The position numbers were made by a program, and so were the translations under genes. From Apodemus sylvaticus (taxonomy: Eukaryota > Chordata > Mammalia > Rodentia > Muridae): 64,000 nucleotides of DNA. A model generated the notes under the pieces. The model saw only the letters and a list, made by a program, of their open reading frames with translations. It did not search any database and was not told the origin of the DNA. Of this stretch, positions 23,290 to 34,762 are shown piece after piece (position 1 is the stretch's first letter; each line of letters starts with the position of its first letter). The stretch covers positions 21,633,470 through 21,697,469 of the forward strand of contig NC_067495.1 in assembly GCF_947179515.1 (NCBI RefSeq), written 5' to 3'.

Positions 23290-23660
23290 GACCCTGGGTA
23301 GGGATGGAGCGATGGCTTGGTGTACTGGCTGCTCTTCCCGAGGAGCCTGGGTTAGATTCCCAGCCCTCACATGACAGCTAATTGCCTGTGACTCCAGTCT
23401 CAAAAATCTGACAGCTTGCGGGGCGGTGGTGGCGCCTGGAATCCCAGCACTCTGGGAGGCAGAGGCAGGCGGATTTCTGAGTTCAAGGCCAGCCTGGTCT
23501 ACAGAGTGAGTTCCAGAACAGCCAGGGCTACACAGAGAAACCCTGTCTCGAAAAAACCAAATCAAAAAAAAAAAAAAAAACCCAAAAAACAAAAAAAAAA
23601 AAATCTGACAGCTTCTGGACTCCACACACATACACATATGTGATAAATAGACATACATTC
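23290..23660 (+). mobile_element. B3 SINE interrupted by B1
   Basis: The left part (GATGGAGCGATGGCTTGG through CTGTGACTCCAGTCTC) and the right part (TTCTGGACTCCACACACATA) are one B3-type SINE broken by the B1 at 23418-23598. The B3 is the older insertion. Confidence 0.75.
23418..23598 (+). mobile_element. Young B1_Mus SINE inserted into an older B3 SINE
   Basis: The body matches the Mus-type B1 consensus (GGCGGATTTCTGAGTTCAAGG, CCAGGGCTACACAGAGAAAC) with a small deletion in the A-box region and ends in a long A-rich tail. It is flanked by an exact 16-bp duplication, AAAAATCTGACAGCTT, at 23402-23417 and 23599-23614, splitting the B3 element that surrounds it. Confidence 0.92.
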
Positions 23661-24357
23661 AGACTGGACACCCATACACATAAAATAAGTAATTAAGTAA
23701 AATATAAAGACTCTGATTTTCATTAGTGTTGGCAATTTGATATGACATGCCTGGGTTGTTCTTTTTGTTTTGAGATTAGTTGAGCTTCTTGTTTCATTCG
23801 AACAAGATTTTGGATAACGAATAAATTTTAAAACCAGATTCCCAGTTGCATTCTCACATTCCTCCACCATTTGCATGAGAACTTTAAGGGTTTGCCTCAT
23901 GATTGGTTTAAGGAGTTGCCAGATTGCGGTGGTTGTTATTTGAATTATTCATTTGTCATAGGGGGTGGGGGGCAGTGAGCAAAGGAGTAGAAGTAGTTCT
24001 ATACCACTTCTGAGAGTCATTGTTCATTCTGGCTCCCAGCCATGCATCTGACATACCCCACTGTACCTCTCAAAACCTTGTAGTAGCTCCAGCTGATTTC
24101 ACGTAGCATCTCTATATCTGACAACACTGTTTTGGATGCCAGATATGGTGGTTCTGTCTATGTGACATCAAATGGACAACAGAGCCACATGTTCACGTGC
24201 ATGTGGTCACAAAGCAGTATTGCAGCCATTATGATCACCTGCAAAACAGGTCAAGGTGCAGGCTTGTTTATACTTTCTTTGGAACGTTGCAGGAATGCCT
24301 GGTAAAGGTTAAGGGTGGAGGAATGGAGGAGAGCTTCATGTACCTAGCTCTGTATCT

Positions 24358-24399
24358 GCTCTCTCTCTCTCTCTTTCTCTCTCTTTCCCTCCCTCCCTC

Positions 24400-24474
<75 letters not shown>

Positions 24475-24692
24475 TAGAGACAAAGAAACAGAGGACATGG
24501 AGACACGAAGACCCAGGGAGAAGGAGGGAGGAAGGGAGGGAGGGAGGGAGAGGGAAAGGGAGAGGGAGAGAGGGAAGGAGATACAGAGAGAAATACAAAG
24601 TGCTGGTGTGGGTCTTTCTGGAGCTGCCACTGCCACTGCACCCGCCCACAGACCCCAACACAGAGAGAGAGAGACAGAGAGACAGAGAGAAC
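24358..24692 (+). repeat. Compound (TC)n(TG)n then (GGGA/GA)n tract
   Basis: A pyrimidine tract (24358-24443) runs into TG repeats (to 24474), then after 30 bp into a purine tract of GGGA and GA units (24505-24595), with a further GA tract at 24661-24692. All long ORFs here are low-complexity readings. Confidence 0.95.
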
Positions 24693-24861
24693 TCAGTGTG
24701 GGCAGAAAATAAAATCCTGGTCCCTTTGTTATGCTTCTCTTTTTCCCTTTTCTTTTTTAATTTTTTTTGAGACTGAGTCTCATATATCCTAGACTAAGCT
24801 AAAACCTGGTATAGAGTGGAGGATAACCTTGAAATCTTTTTCTTTACTCTTTCTCCCTGTT

Positions 24862-25185
24862 CTGGTTAGTTTCTTTGTCAACTTGACACAAGCCAGAGTC
24901 ATAGGGGAAGAGGAAATTTCAATTAAGGAATACCCTCCAATGGGTTGGCCTGTAGGCAAGTCTTTGGGGGCATTTTCTTAACTAGTGATTGATGTGGGAG
25001 GGCACAGCCTACATTAGGCAGTGCCATCTTTGAGCAGCTTGTTCCAGTTATAAGAAAGCAGGCTGAGCAAGCCATAGGTAAGCAGTGTTCCTCCATGGCT
25101 TCTGCTTAAGATCCTGCCTCCAGGTTTTTGTCCTATTTGGCTTTCTGTGTTGGCTTTCCCTGCTGATGTAAATGAAATAATTGGC
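24862..25185 (+). mobile_element. Rodent interspersed repeat (TATAAGAAAGCAGGC family)
   Basis: A well-preserved copy runs from CTTTGTCAACTTGACACAAGC through TTATAAGAAAGCAGGCTGAGC to CCTCCATGGCTTCTGC. It is one of the younger-looking members in the window. Confidence 0.72.
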
Positions 25186-25290
25186 GTTTGTCATGTTTTT
25201 ATATCAGCACAAGAAAGCAAATGAGAGCCCCCACCTGGGTCCTAGTATTGCAGAGTACTAGGAATATATTTTATACCATCATATTCAGCC

Positions 25291-25375
25291 CTTCTCTCTC
25301 TCTCCCTCCATCCCTCCCTCCCTCTCTCTCCATATATGTGTGTGAATATGTATATGTGTATATGTATATATATTG
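25291..25375 (+). repeat. (CT/CCCT)n and (ATGT)n tract
   Basis: A pyrimidine tract is followed by alternating purine-pyrimidine sequence beside an antisense B1. Confidence 0.9.
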
Positions 25376-25383
25376 TTTTTTTC

Positions 25384-25495
25384 AAGACAAGTTTTCTCCG
25401 TGTAGCCACTTACTCTGTAGACTAAGATGGCTACATAGAGGTCCATCTGCCTCTGTTCCCCAAGTGCTGGGAGTAAGCCACCTACCATCTGGCCT
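25384..25495 (-). mobile_element. B1 SINE, antisense
   Basis: TTTTCTCCGTGTAGCCACTT and CCCCAAGTGCTGGGAGTAAG identify a diverged antisense B1 next to a CT/AT microsatellite. Confidence 0.65.
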
Positions 25496-25639
25496 CTTCA
25501 ATATTTTTAAGCTTCCATTTTTAATCTTTCAAACCTAAGCACTGTGATCAGAAAGCTAGAGCAATAGCAGCTACTGCTTTAAAAACATCTGTGGAAAATT
25601 AATTTTTGCCTCCATCCAGTCAAGCAGATTAAGAACATT

Positions 25640-25722
25640 AAGTGCTTAATGGTGGTGCATGTCTGTACCATTTGTACTCAAGAGGCTGAGGCAGTAGGAT
25701 TGCTGTGTGTTTTAGGCAGTCT
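25640..25722 (+). mobile_element. B1 5' fragment
   Basis: GGTGGTGCATGTCTGTACCA and CAAGAGGCTGAGGCAGTAGG are a B1 left part abutting the L1 fragment. Confidence 0.5.
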
Positions 25723-25739
25723 GAGGTATGGAATAACAG

Positions 25740-26085
25740 AAAACAAAGCAATCACTGATAAGTGGATATTAATTAGTCCAGAAGTTCTGAATACCCAAGG
25801 CACAATTAGCATAACAAATGACTCCCATGAAGAAGTATGGAGAGGGTCCTGATCCTGGAAAGGATTGATCCAGCATTGGAGGAGAGTAGCAAGACAGAGA
25901 AAAAGGAGAGAGGTGATTGGAGAATGGGTGGAGAGAAGAGGACTTATGGGACATATGGGAAGGGGGGAACCGGTAAAGAGGAAAGAAAAAGAAGTCAGTG
26001 AAACAAAAACAACACCAAAAAAAAAAAAAAAAAAAAAACCAAAAAAAACCAAACCAAAACAAACAAACAAAAAAAGAGCAGTTCC
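25740..26085 (+). mobile_element. L1 3' end fragment with long A-rich tail
   Basis: The sequence GATAAGTGGATATTAATTAG is the typical end of murine L1 ORF2, followed by a short 3' UTR with the CTCCCATGAAGAAGTATGGA motif and a GGACTTATGGGACATATGGG segment, ending in a 90-bp A-rich tail. It is in the sense orientation relative to Clcn4. ORFs reported across the tail on either strand are low-complexity artefacts. Confidence 0.8.
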
Positions 26086-27889
26086 CAAACACCCCCAGTC
26101 ACCCTGATATTGAGACTATCATGACTAAGTATTGACCATCATCTCCTAAACCAGTCTAGTGACTTTTAATTTTGTTGTATATTTGCTTTTCTCTGCAGAA
26201 TTACTAGTGAATTGTTTGTTCTGGTGAATTATAGCCTACTACTACCTGTTTCTGAATATACCATAAAAAGAATCACATCGTATGTATTCTGATGTATCTG
26301 GAGTGTTAGGCTCACCATTCTGTGTTCAACAGTTGTCTATTGCTTGAGTCAAAGCAGATTCAAAGAGAAGCTACAGAAGGGGACAGAGGAACTGCCACGA
26401 GTTGGAGAAGCAATCACACAATTCCTTAGGGCTCAGTTCCATGGGCTCTTCAGCTTGGGACTTCTGGTGACTTAACAGCTCAGCAAAGAAGCTGCAATGA
26501 GGCTGGGCTGAGTTATAAGTTAAAGAAGATGGAAATCTTTTTCACAAAGGAGCTTTAGTAGCCAGACAAGTAGGTGCCCAATCAGCAAACCTGGAGAGGC
26601 TCCCTCTGGTGGCCATATGTGATGACACCCTGTGTGAGCCCAGAGGCTGTACCAGTTCCTGAGTTGAACACCTTATGTAACCCATGTAGGTTCTAAGACA
26701 TTTTAAAAGGCTGCTTGTGGATTAGTCATCGAGATTGGCTAGAACATCTGTAAAAAATGAAAGTTTTTTTTCCTGTGGAGGAGGGATGCTTATTTTTAGA
26801 TGTCACCTGACCTAGGCCTGTCTCAGTTCCTCTCTTCCAGCTGTATACTTCTAGAATTCCTATTGAGTCCTATGGTATTCACTAGAGGTTACCTTTAATT
26901 CTGACCTTGAATATTTTATTAGAGAAATACAGCCCTGATATTTTATTCATGAGCCAGGGAAACTGGAACCTGGAAGAATTAATTAGTTGGGAAAAATCCT
27001 TCTGGTTGGAGAATCTCATAGAAACCTTAGGGTGTGTGTGTGCATGCATTAAGAACTGCCTTTTATCATCTCAAAGTGACAAAGTTGCAGTGTTATTGAT
27101 GCTCTTTATTGGTATTTCTGGAACCTCATTCCTTTAAATGACCCTATGATGCATGACTGAAGCTGCTTAAATTTGAATTAGTTCTAGTGGATCACAACAA
27201 ATACCTGCCCATGGTAGGATGGAGCAGTGCATTGGAACTTAGTTCTACAATTAAATAGCAGAGTAGGAGATGGCAAAGTATATCGTCTCATGGGGTAAAC
27301 TCAGCTTGCCACCTGCTTTTATTTTACCTGTTTCTGTATTTTACTATTTTTGAACTGAAATGATTTCTACAGTTTTATATTGTTGGGCTCCCAAATATTT
27401 TATAACACATGAAGATTATATGAAATTTGAATTTCAGTAACCACAAATACAATTTTATTGAACCAGAGCCATAGCGGTGAACATATGTCTGGTCTTTCCC
27501 TACTTTTGAATGATAACAAGAGTCAAATAAACCTAACATCAACCACATGGCTCACAAAGATTCAAACATTTACACTCTGACTCTGGACCAAAAAACATTG
27601 GCCCTCCTGGTTATAAGGCAGGGAGGTTGAAAGCATAGTAATTATGGTTAATAATATAGATAGACATTATAACACAATTTAGAGTACAAGAAATTGGAAA
27701 TTAATAAGAGGCTTGGAGATAAGCAGCAGTAGCATATGGTATAGACTTAGCTTGAGCAGAAGTTAAGGACTGGGGTACAATAGGAGGCTTCTAGGGGCTA
27801 GGGACATGCTGTTTCTTGTCTTCAGTACTGACTAACTTTGTGAGAGGGCAGGTAAGCTGCTTTTTAAGTTGTACTCTCCTAATTTTGTA

Positions 27890-28200
27890 TTTTGTGTATT
27901 TATTTGTGTTTACACATTTGGCTACCAGAGGTTAATGTTGGGTATCTTCCTCAGTTGCTATGTACATAGGTTTTTGAGACAGGGTTTCTCACTGAACCTT
28001 GAGCTCACAAATTCAGCTAGAGAGGCTAGACAGTGAGCCCCAGAGATCCTCTGCCCCCCTGCCCAGTGCTGTGGTTGCAAGGGTTGCAAGTATACTGTTG
28101 TGTTCTGCTTTTTCTTTTCTTTGGGCGGGTGCTGGGGATTAAATTCAGGTTCTTTGTGCACAGAAAGCGCTTTACTGACTAAACCATCTTTACAACCCTG
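27890..28200 (-). mobile_element. RSINE1/B4-type SINE, antisense
   Basis: GGTTTCTCACTGAACCTTGAG, AGTGAGCCCCAGAGATCCTC and GTGCTGGGGATTAAATTCAGG identify a long RSINE1-type copy. Confidence 0.68.
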
Positions 28201-28247
28201 ATTTTTCTATTTTTGTAAATAGATAAGTTACTTCCACAGGAAGAAAT

Positions 28248-28335
28248 TTCAAGGCTTGGGGGTGTAGTTTAGTGGCAGAGCACATGCTTAGTATGCATGA
28301 GATCCCAGATCAATCTACCAGCACGGGAAAGAAAA
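28248..28335 (+). mobile_element. ID/B4-type SINE fragment
   Basis: GGGGGTGTAGTTTAGTGGCAG and AGCACATGCTTAGTATGCATG follow the ID-type tRNA-derived head. Confidence 0.6.
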
Positions 28336-28920
28336 GAAAAAGAAAAACAAAGGTGGAGGGAGTGGGGGAGATTGTGCAAGTCTGGGAATGTACTCAAGTA
28401 TAAATTTGAACTTTATAATATTTCAATTATGTATAAACTACGTTTAAAATCTATTACTGTTCCATAGCCTCTTGTGTGTTTATGTAGGTCAGAGTACAGA
28501 AGTCTTAAAGGGACAGCCACCTACCTCATCAATACAAATAGCTGAAGGGACTGGCTCTTCCACTAGGTTATCCAGATTCATCCGTTGGCTGATAGTGTAG
28601 TGCAAAGCAGCTTCTAGAATTTAGTTAAAAGGGACCACTTAAATTCTAGTTCTCAGAAAAACAAGGCAAATTAAAATGTCTTAGCAAAATAACTAGCTTC
28701 CTTAGACTTTTCCTATGATTGGTTCCCACTTCCTTGACCTCTGATTTTCTTTAGTCTGAAGGGAAGGCAGTGAGACTCTTAAAATTAGCTACTGCTCTTC
28801 ATTGTCGTTCCTGAGCAAGGACTGTTAGCTTCTTGCAGGTTGCTGCAATGCCCCATTACTTACATGTATATATTCTTTTAATTTTATTTCTTTTCTCCTC
28901 CCACTCTACCTCTTTTCTCT

Positions 28921-29057
28921 TTTGAGACAGCCTTGCTCTAAATAGTGTTATTTATTCTAGAATTTGCTATGTTGACCACGACAGCCTTGAATTTGCCGAA
29001 GTCCTCCTGCCTTAGCCTCTCAATGCTAAAATCACAGCCATATGCTGTTATACCCAA
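28921..29057 (-). mobile_element. Old B1 SINE, antisense
   Basis: A diverged reverse-complement B1 (TTTTGAGACAGCCTTGCTCT to GCTAAAATCACAGCCATA) directly precedes the younger B1 at 29101. Confidence 0.6.
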
Positions 29058-29100
29058 TTGTAGGTATCTTTTTGTTTGTTTGGTTGGTTGGTTTCGGTTT

Positions 29101-29239
29101 TTCCAGACAGGGTTTCTCTGTGTAGCCCTGGCTGTCCTGGAACTCCCTCTGCAAACCAGGCTGACCTTGAACTCTGAGATTCATCTATGTGCCTCTGCCT
29201 CCTGAGTCCTGGATTAAAGACATGCATCACCATCGCCCA
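29101..29239 (-). mobile_element. B1 SINE, antisense, with target-site duplication
   Basis: The plus strand reads as reverse-complement B1 (CAGACAGGGTTTCTCTGTGT). The exact 16-bp duplication TTGTAGGTATCTTTTT at 29058-29073 and 29240-29255 flanks the element and its TTTG-rich tail. It inserted beside, and partly into the end of, an older antisense B1. Confidence 0.88.
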
Positions 29240-30112
29240 TTGTAGGTATCTTTTTCTATAAATGGTTATCAGCCTCTTTTGTGTTATACTGCTCAGTCCT
29301 CACTTCTAGGTGGTAAAGACAATGATGGTTACTTTAGAGGATTTGAGACAATCACACAGGTTATCTCCATTTGATTTTTTGCTGCCGTCAAAGAATATGT
29401 ATTTTAGGATTTACTTCTCTGTCCTATTAACTAAATCCAAATGGCAGTGAAGATAGCTCTGAAATTTCTGGAAAGTCTCAAAGGCCTAAACATTAGCTGT
29501 AGCACAGAGGAATTGTTCTGATTAATGAATAAATGTTTGCTTGTCCATGAGAGGGTGAAAGGAGTAGGTATTAACTTTCAATCTCTGCGTCATATGTTTG
29601 GGCAGGTCACTGGAGGTCACATAGCTAGCTCGAGAATTCGCATAAATCTCTCAGTGGTTTGTCCACTTTGAATGGAGGAAATTCAGATTGGAGGGAAACC
29701 AGTCTCTAATAAATGCAAATACTTTAATGGTATTTTTAGGAAAAAGAGATTTGAAATGTCTGGCATGGATTCCTATTTTAGTGACCTTACTGATCCTTGA
29801 AAAGCACTCGGTAATTGAATTACCCGAGTTTTCTCAATCTGAAATGAAGTCTAGGATTCAGTGGTGCTATTTGTCAGCCACAGACTTCATGCAGTAATAA
29901 CAATACCTTGAGGCAAGTGCTGCTACAATCTTTGTTTCATAGATGGGGAGACTGAGGCTAGGTATGGCTCAGCAACTAGCCTACAATCATACCACTGGGG
30001 AATGTCCCAGTTGAGTTGGAACTCAGGCAGCACTGTTCTAGGGTCCTAAGAGTGCTACCTTTTAGGAAGAAATCTCAAAGTACAGAGGGAAGTGTGTATT
30101 AAACATTTAGCT

Positions 30113-30410
30113 TGGGCTGGGGACAGGATCTCAGTTGGTAGAATGTTTGTTTAGCATGCATCAAAACCTGAGTTCTATCCTTAGCACCATGTAAACTAGT
30201 AGTGGTAGTGCACACATGCTATCCCAGTGCTGGTGAGCTGGAGGCAGGGGCATCAAATGTCCAATGGCATCTTCAGCTATTTTAGTTGGAGGCTAGCTTG
30301 GTCTGTATGAGATCCTGTCTCAAGAATGAAGTAGTGCTTTGATGCTTGAACTTAAGACCCCAAGCATGTTAGCAAGTGCTTTACCACTGAACCATATGTC
30401 TAGCCCTCCA
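30113..30410 (+). mobile_element. B4 SINE followed by antisense ID-type fragment
   Basis: GGATCTCAGTTGGTAGAATG and GAGATCCTGTCTCAAG delimit a B4; from about 30330 an oppositely oriented ID-like part ends with CAAGTGCTTTACCACTGAACC. Confidence 0.6.
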
Positions 30411-31069
30411 TGTGTTTAAAAATATACTTATGAAAACATACTTATGAACAATATAGCAACATATAATAGTAATTTACAACTTAAGATGATCACAAATACT
30501 CCTTAGTTTCTCCTAGATTATTTTTCTGCATTTGTGAAGATTTTTCTAACTTGAATGATCAGTTCCATTTTTCAAAAATGGCCACAACACTATTTCCAGA
30601 TTCTAGGTGTTTTTCTAGAGACCCAGCATTCCGCCCCTCAGCACGACTATGATTTGTTTTCTTTCCATTTGACCTTGGTGTGCTTTTGCAACAGCCACAG
30701 TATATGACAAGAGGGCCACTGACCGACTTCTGAGGCTAGGTGAGGTGAAATGACACAGCCTCTGCCTGGTCTCTCTCAGGACACACTCACCTTGGAGAGG
30801 CCACAAAGTGGTGCCATGTGGAGTCTCAACAGTTCTCATCCTCCTTTGTTGAGGACTTCCAAGACAGACAGAGGTGGGAGTGAACAAGCCTTCAAATGAC
30901 TCCAGGCCCTGCCGACTGTAGCCTCCTGAGCAATCTCTAGTGAGAACTGTTTATGTTTAGTCAAATCCCAGTGCTAACAGTGATAAAATGAAGTACTTGT
31001 TTCTATGCAAGTCATCATGTTTTAAAATGAACTGCAAGTAACTTATAGAGCTCACATTACTGTTTAGGT

Positions 31070-31218
31070 TATGGTAACAGTGCTACAACTAGTTCCTGCC
31101 TCCCCAACACTGAGCTCACAGGTGTGTCACCCATCTTGTTTTTTCATGGGTTTTGAGAAAGACTCAGGTTCTTATGCTTGCATGGCAGCCACTTCACTGA
31201 GCTTTCTTCCTAGTCCCT
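31070..31218 (-). mobile_element. B4-type SINE fragment, antisense
   Basis: CTCACAGGTGTGTCACCC and GACTCAGGTTCTTATGCTTG resemble a diverged reverse-complement B4. Confidence 0.4.
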
Positions 31219-32002
31219 TCTAGTAGTATCAGAAGGAAAAGAAGAAGAGATGATATTATATTAAACCTAACTGTTTAGGGCTGCAAAACACGACCCACTC
31301 AACCAGAAGCTGTGCTCCTTGAGCTAATTTCCTGGACTAGAGAGGTCAAAGGTTCCTCATACTCCCTCACCCAATCCCGTTGGGGCTCTAGCTGCTCCCA
31401 GCTTCCCTTCCCCTATATTCACCTCCCTGCGATTTACGTTAGACCACACAGTAGTCCAAGTTACCACCCCTCGTATTCTTGCATTTAGTTAGTGACATGT
31501 TTTCTTGTTCACATTGGTCTTCTGGTGGCCTCAGAGCCTCAAGGTCACAGACAGGCTCAGAAACATTAGGAGTCTGATTTATTGAGTCCTGTCCAACCTT
31601 CACTTCTTGGCTTCTGGAAATGAGTGTGTTCAAAAGAATTGCGCAAAGCCCGGGGGCTGCTTACCTGTCCGGCACTATTACCACTTCTAGCATCACGGCT
31701 TCTTTGACTTTGAGCTTGCCTGATGCTTCCAGTGGTGAATGAACCCTGGGAAGTCTGGACCCTTAAGTCCAGACAAATTCTGCTTTCTCCTGGAAAAATG
31801 AATATAGACTAGAGTGTCCTAAAGACTGATGCAGCACTCAAAGAAAGAATGACTTTTAAGCCCCTTCTGACCAATAACATGTGTTCAAGCCACTGACCAC
31901 AGTTTTAAAACCACAGAGTCACTGAATTCTAGATCTGTAAAGAATCTCACACCACACATTTTTAATGGATGAGAAAACTAATGTCCATGGAAATCAGGAG
32001 TT

Positions 32003-32016
32003 CCCCCCCCCCCCCC
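32003..32016 (+). repeat. Poly-C run
   Basis: Fourteen consecutive C bases followed closely by a T run. Confidence 0.95.
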
Positions 32017-34474
32017 GCTTTTTTTTCATAATCACACAGCAGGGTGGAAGGAAAATCAGCCAGGGACTTGAAGACTTGGTATATTGTTTGGATCTTTCCA
32101 AACTCTATCCTTCAGAGCGAAGAGGTCAGTGGCTTATTTCATCTCCCACAAGTACTTGTCAAAAGAAGTACATCATACAGGGCTTTAGAGTTTAAAAAAT
32201 GGAGTATCACCATGCTGGCTGTGAGTGATTTATTAATAATGCCTTACTTTATTCTCACATGTACATAAGGGGAAGTCTTATTTCTCTACCAAAGGGATGT
32301 GAACAAAACTGTCACAGAGTTGAAAGCCTGGGGAGAACCTTACGGGAGAGCACATGCTGGGGGTCAAACTTCATTTCTCCTGCCGCCAAATTTAGTTTTT
32401 CCAGGGACAGTGAATCAATCAGCCAAAAGGAGAGTGCTCAACTGAAAACGGCTGAGGAACCTTTGTTGCACTTGCAGATGATGCTGTTTTAAGTCAAATA
32501 AGGACTGGACTAGAGTTTTGGAGGTTAATTTTTGTCTAATTTTTGTACAACTGGGACTGCCCATGTTGGCAGGCACAGTCAAAGGTTTCTTTGGAGTGCT
32601 ACTGGTGGAACAATTCATGCCTTCAAAATCATGTTGAGTATGTCCCTAAGGATATTGTTCTAGATGGCCCTGGACCACCCAGGAACTAGTGGCCAACTTG
32701 CTCTTTTGCTTGTGGATCCTTTGTCTCTGTATCTTCCACTCACACTTCCTTTTCTCCTCTCCCCTCTCTTTTTCTCTCTCATTTTCATTTAGGATAACAT
32801 TAAGTCTTCTTTGCTATTTAAGGTGATTGCAAAAAGTCCATTGGGGTTTTGTTGCCCCAATTGTTGAATTAATTCAGAGAGGGTTATTGAATACCGACTG
32901 CACTCCAGGCCCAGCCACAGAGAGGTGAAAATGAGTCTTTCATACTACAGAAGATCGCAGTAAAATTCGAAGTTAGCAATTGCTTTGGTATTCTTAGGAA
33001 TTCTGATAAGGAAGTCTTTGAAATGGCTAAGCAGGGTGCCCCAGCTCTCTCTGGGGAAACTAGTGCAATCTCTATAGATGAGAGGATGCAGGAAAAAAAA
33101 AACCCTCTACAGCCTAAACCAGAACTTTCCAGGCAGAGGATAAGCTATTCAAAGGAGAGGAGCAGCATATTCAAAGGGATGGCATTTGGGAGTAAATATG
33201 CTGAGAGCCACCATTTAGTTCAGGGTGGTATGTTTTTTTATACTTAGTAGGGGCCTTGATTATCCTTGTTGATCTTTATCCAAGCGATTTCCTGCTTTCT
33301 TTCATCTCTCAAATCCATTACATCTTTACCAACACCCAACTATGCACTGCCTAGGTTTCCTTTAAATGATACAGATCCCTGTTCTAAGGGTGAGCCGATC
33401 CATTCAGAATAGCTTTCAACATCAAAGTCCTAAATGGTATCATTGATGCTATCACTGTTAACACATGCTTGTCTTTGTTGGGCTCTGGTGAATTGCATTT
33501 ATGGGAAGGGGTCTGTTATCGGCTGCTGTTGAAGACTTTGATCCTGGCCTCTTGGGAGCTTCATGCTGAGACTGTCTTACAGATAGTTTCTTGCTGTAAG
33601 GATTAGATAAAAGACCTAGGTGTCCTGCATGTTTTCCAAAGTCCCTTTGTAGGTAAATAATGGTTGTATAGCAGAGATGTTATCTTCTCAGGCAGAATAC
33701 AACCAGGATGAGCTAGGGAAAATTCTACTCCATCCTATCTCTGGTGGGCATTGTCATACACCGATGCTTCAAACCCCTTCACAACTGGAATTGCTTTTCC
33801 AATCTGCAGAGCTAACTTCACTGTCTTCATTTTCCAGACTCCAAGTGGGCATGACTCTATGGGGATAAAGGTTTATTTACAAAACTAGATGACCTGAATT
33901 TTTCTGTAAGGTGTAGTTTGCAGAGACTTGATCTCCGTGCGTCAGATCAGCAAGGAACCTTGTATTCAGACTGTAGGAGGCTGTCTTTGAAACAATGTCC
34001 TCAAGGTCAAAAGCAAAGCTATCATCTTCAGGCAAAAATGTTCCTGTTGGGGAGAATGAATACAAATAAGGAAAAGACACAATAAGCCCTTCTCAGGTTC
34101 AAATGACCATGTGTTCAGGGTTCCTTCGACATTTGCCAAACTGAGCTGACAGAGATGATCAGTTCATATCTCAGGTAGTTGATCCACGCCACATACTTCT
34201 TGCTGCTCTGATATCTTCCTGGCCTCAAGTTATTCCTCCATTTATACTATCCCACTGGATCCCAAATAGAGTTCCTTTCATTTCTCTCACCCATGTTGTC
34301 TTTGTTTACACTCTTCCTGACTCTCCTTTTTTGTCTTTTAACTACAATCTTAGGAGAGACACCAGAAACACTTTTAGGGGTCTGTACTCTGCACTCAGTT
34401 GATTAGATCTTGTTTACTTGCCTCTACTAATTCTGGGTCTAGTGGACATACCTGTAAAGCTCCAGTAATATCTA

Positions 34475-34762
34475 CAGATGGATGGGCTATGGAGATGGCT
34501 CAGAGGATAAAACTCTTGCCATGTGATCATATGACTTGAATTCAGATCCTTAGAACCTATGTAAAACTATGTGGTGACACATTTATGTACAATTCCAGAA
34601 ATCCAGTGATGAGATAAGACTGAGACAGGGGAATCCTTGGAAGCTGGTGTGTCAGCTAACCTGGTATACAAAGTTGTAAATAATACTGTCTCAAGGTGGA
34701 AGGCAAAGAAAAAACACCCTGACATGTGCCTGTACACACCCCTACACATCCCCACCTCTCCT
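34475..34762 (+). mobile_element. RSINE1-type SINE
   Basis: ATGGAGATGGCTCAGAGGATA, GAGACAGGGGAATCCTTGG and ACATGTGCCTGTACACACC follow RSINE1 order. Confidence 0.6.

Noticed and set aside
24197..24712. 171-codon ORF on the plus strand and overlapping minus-strand ORFs of 105-122 codons
   Set aside because: They read straight through TC, TG and GA microsatellites and give only Ser/Leu, Cys/Val or Arg/Glu runs.
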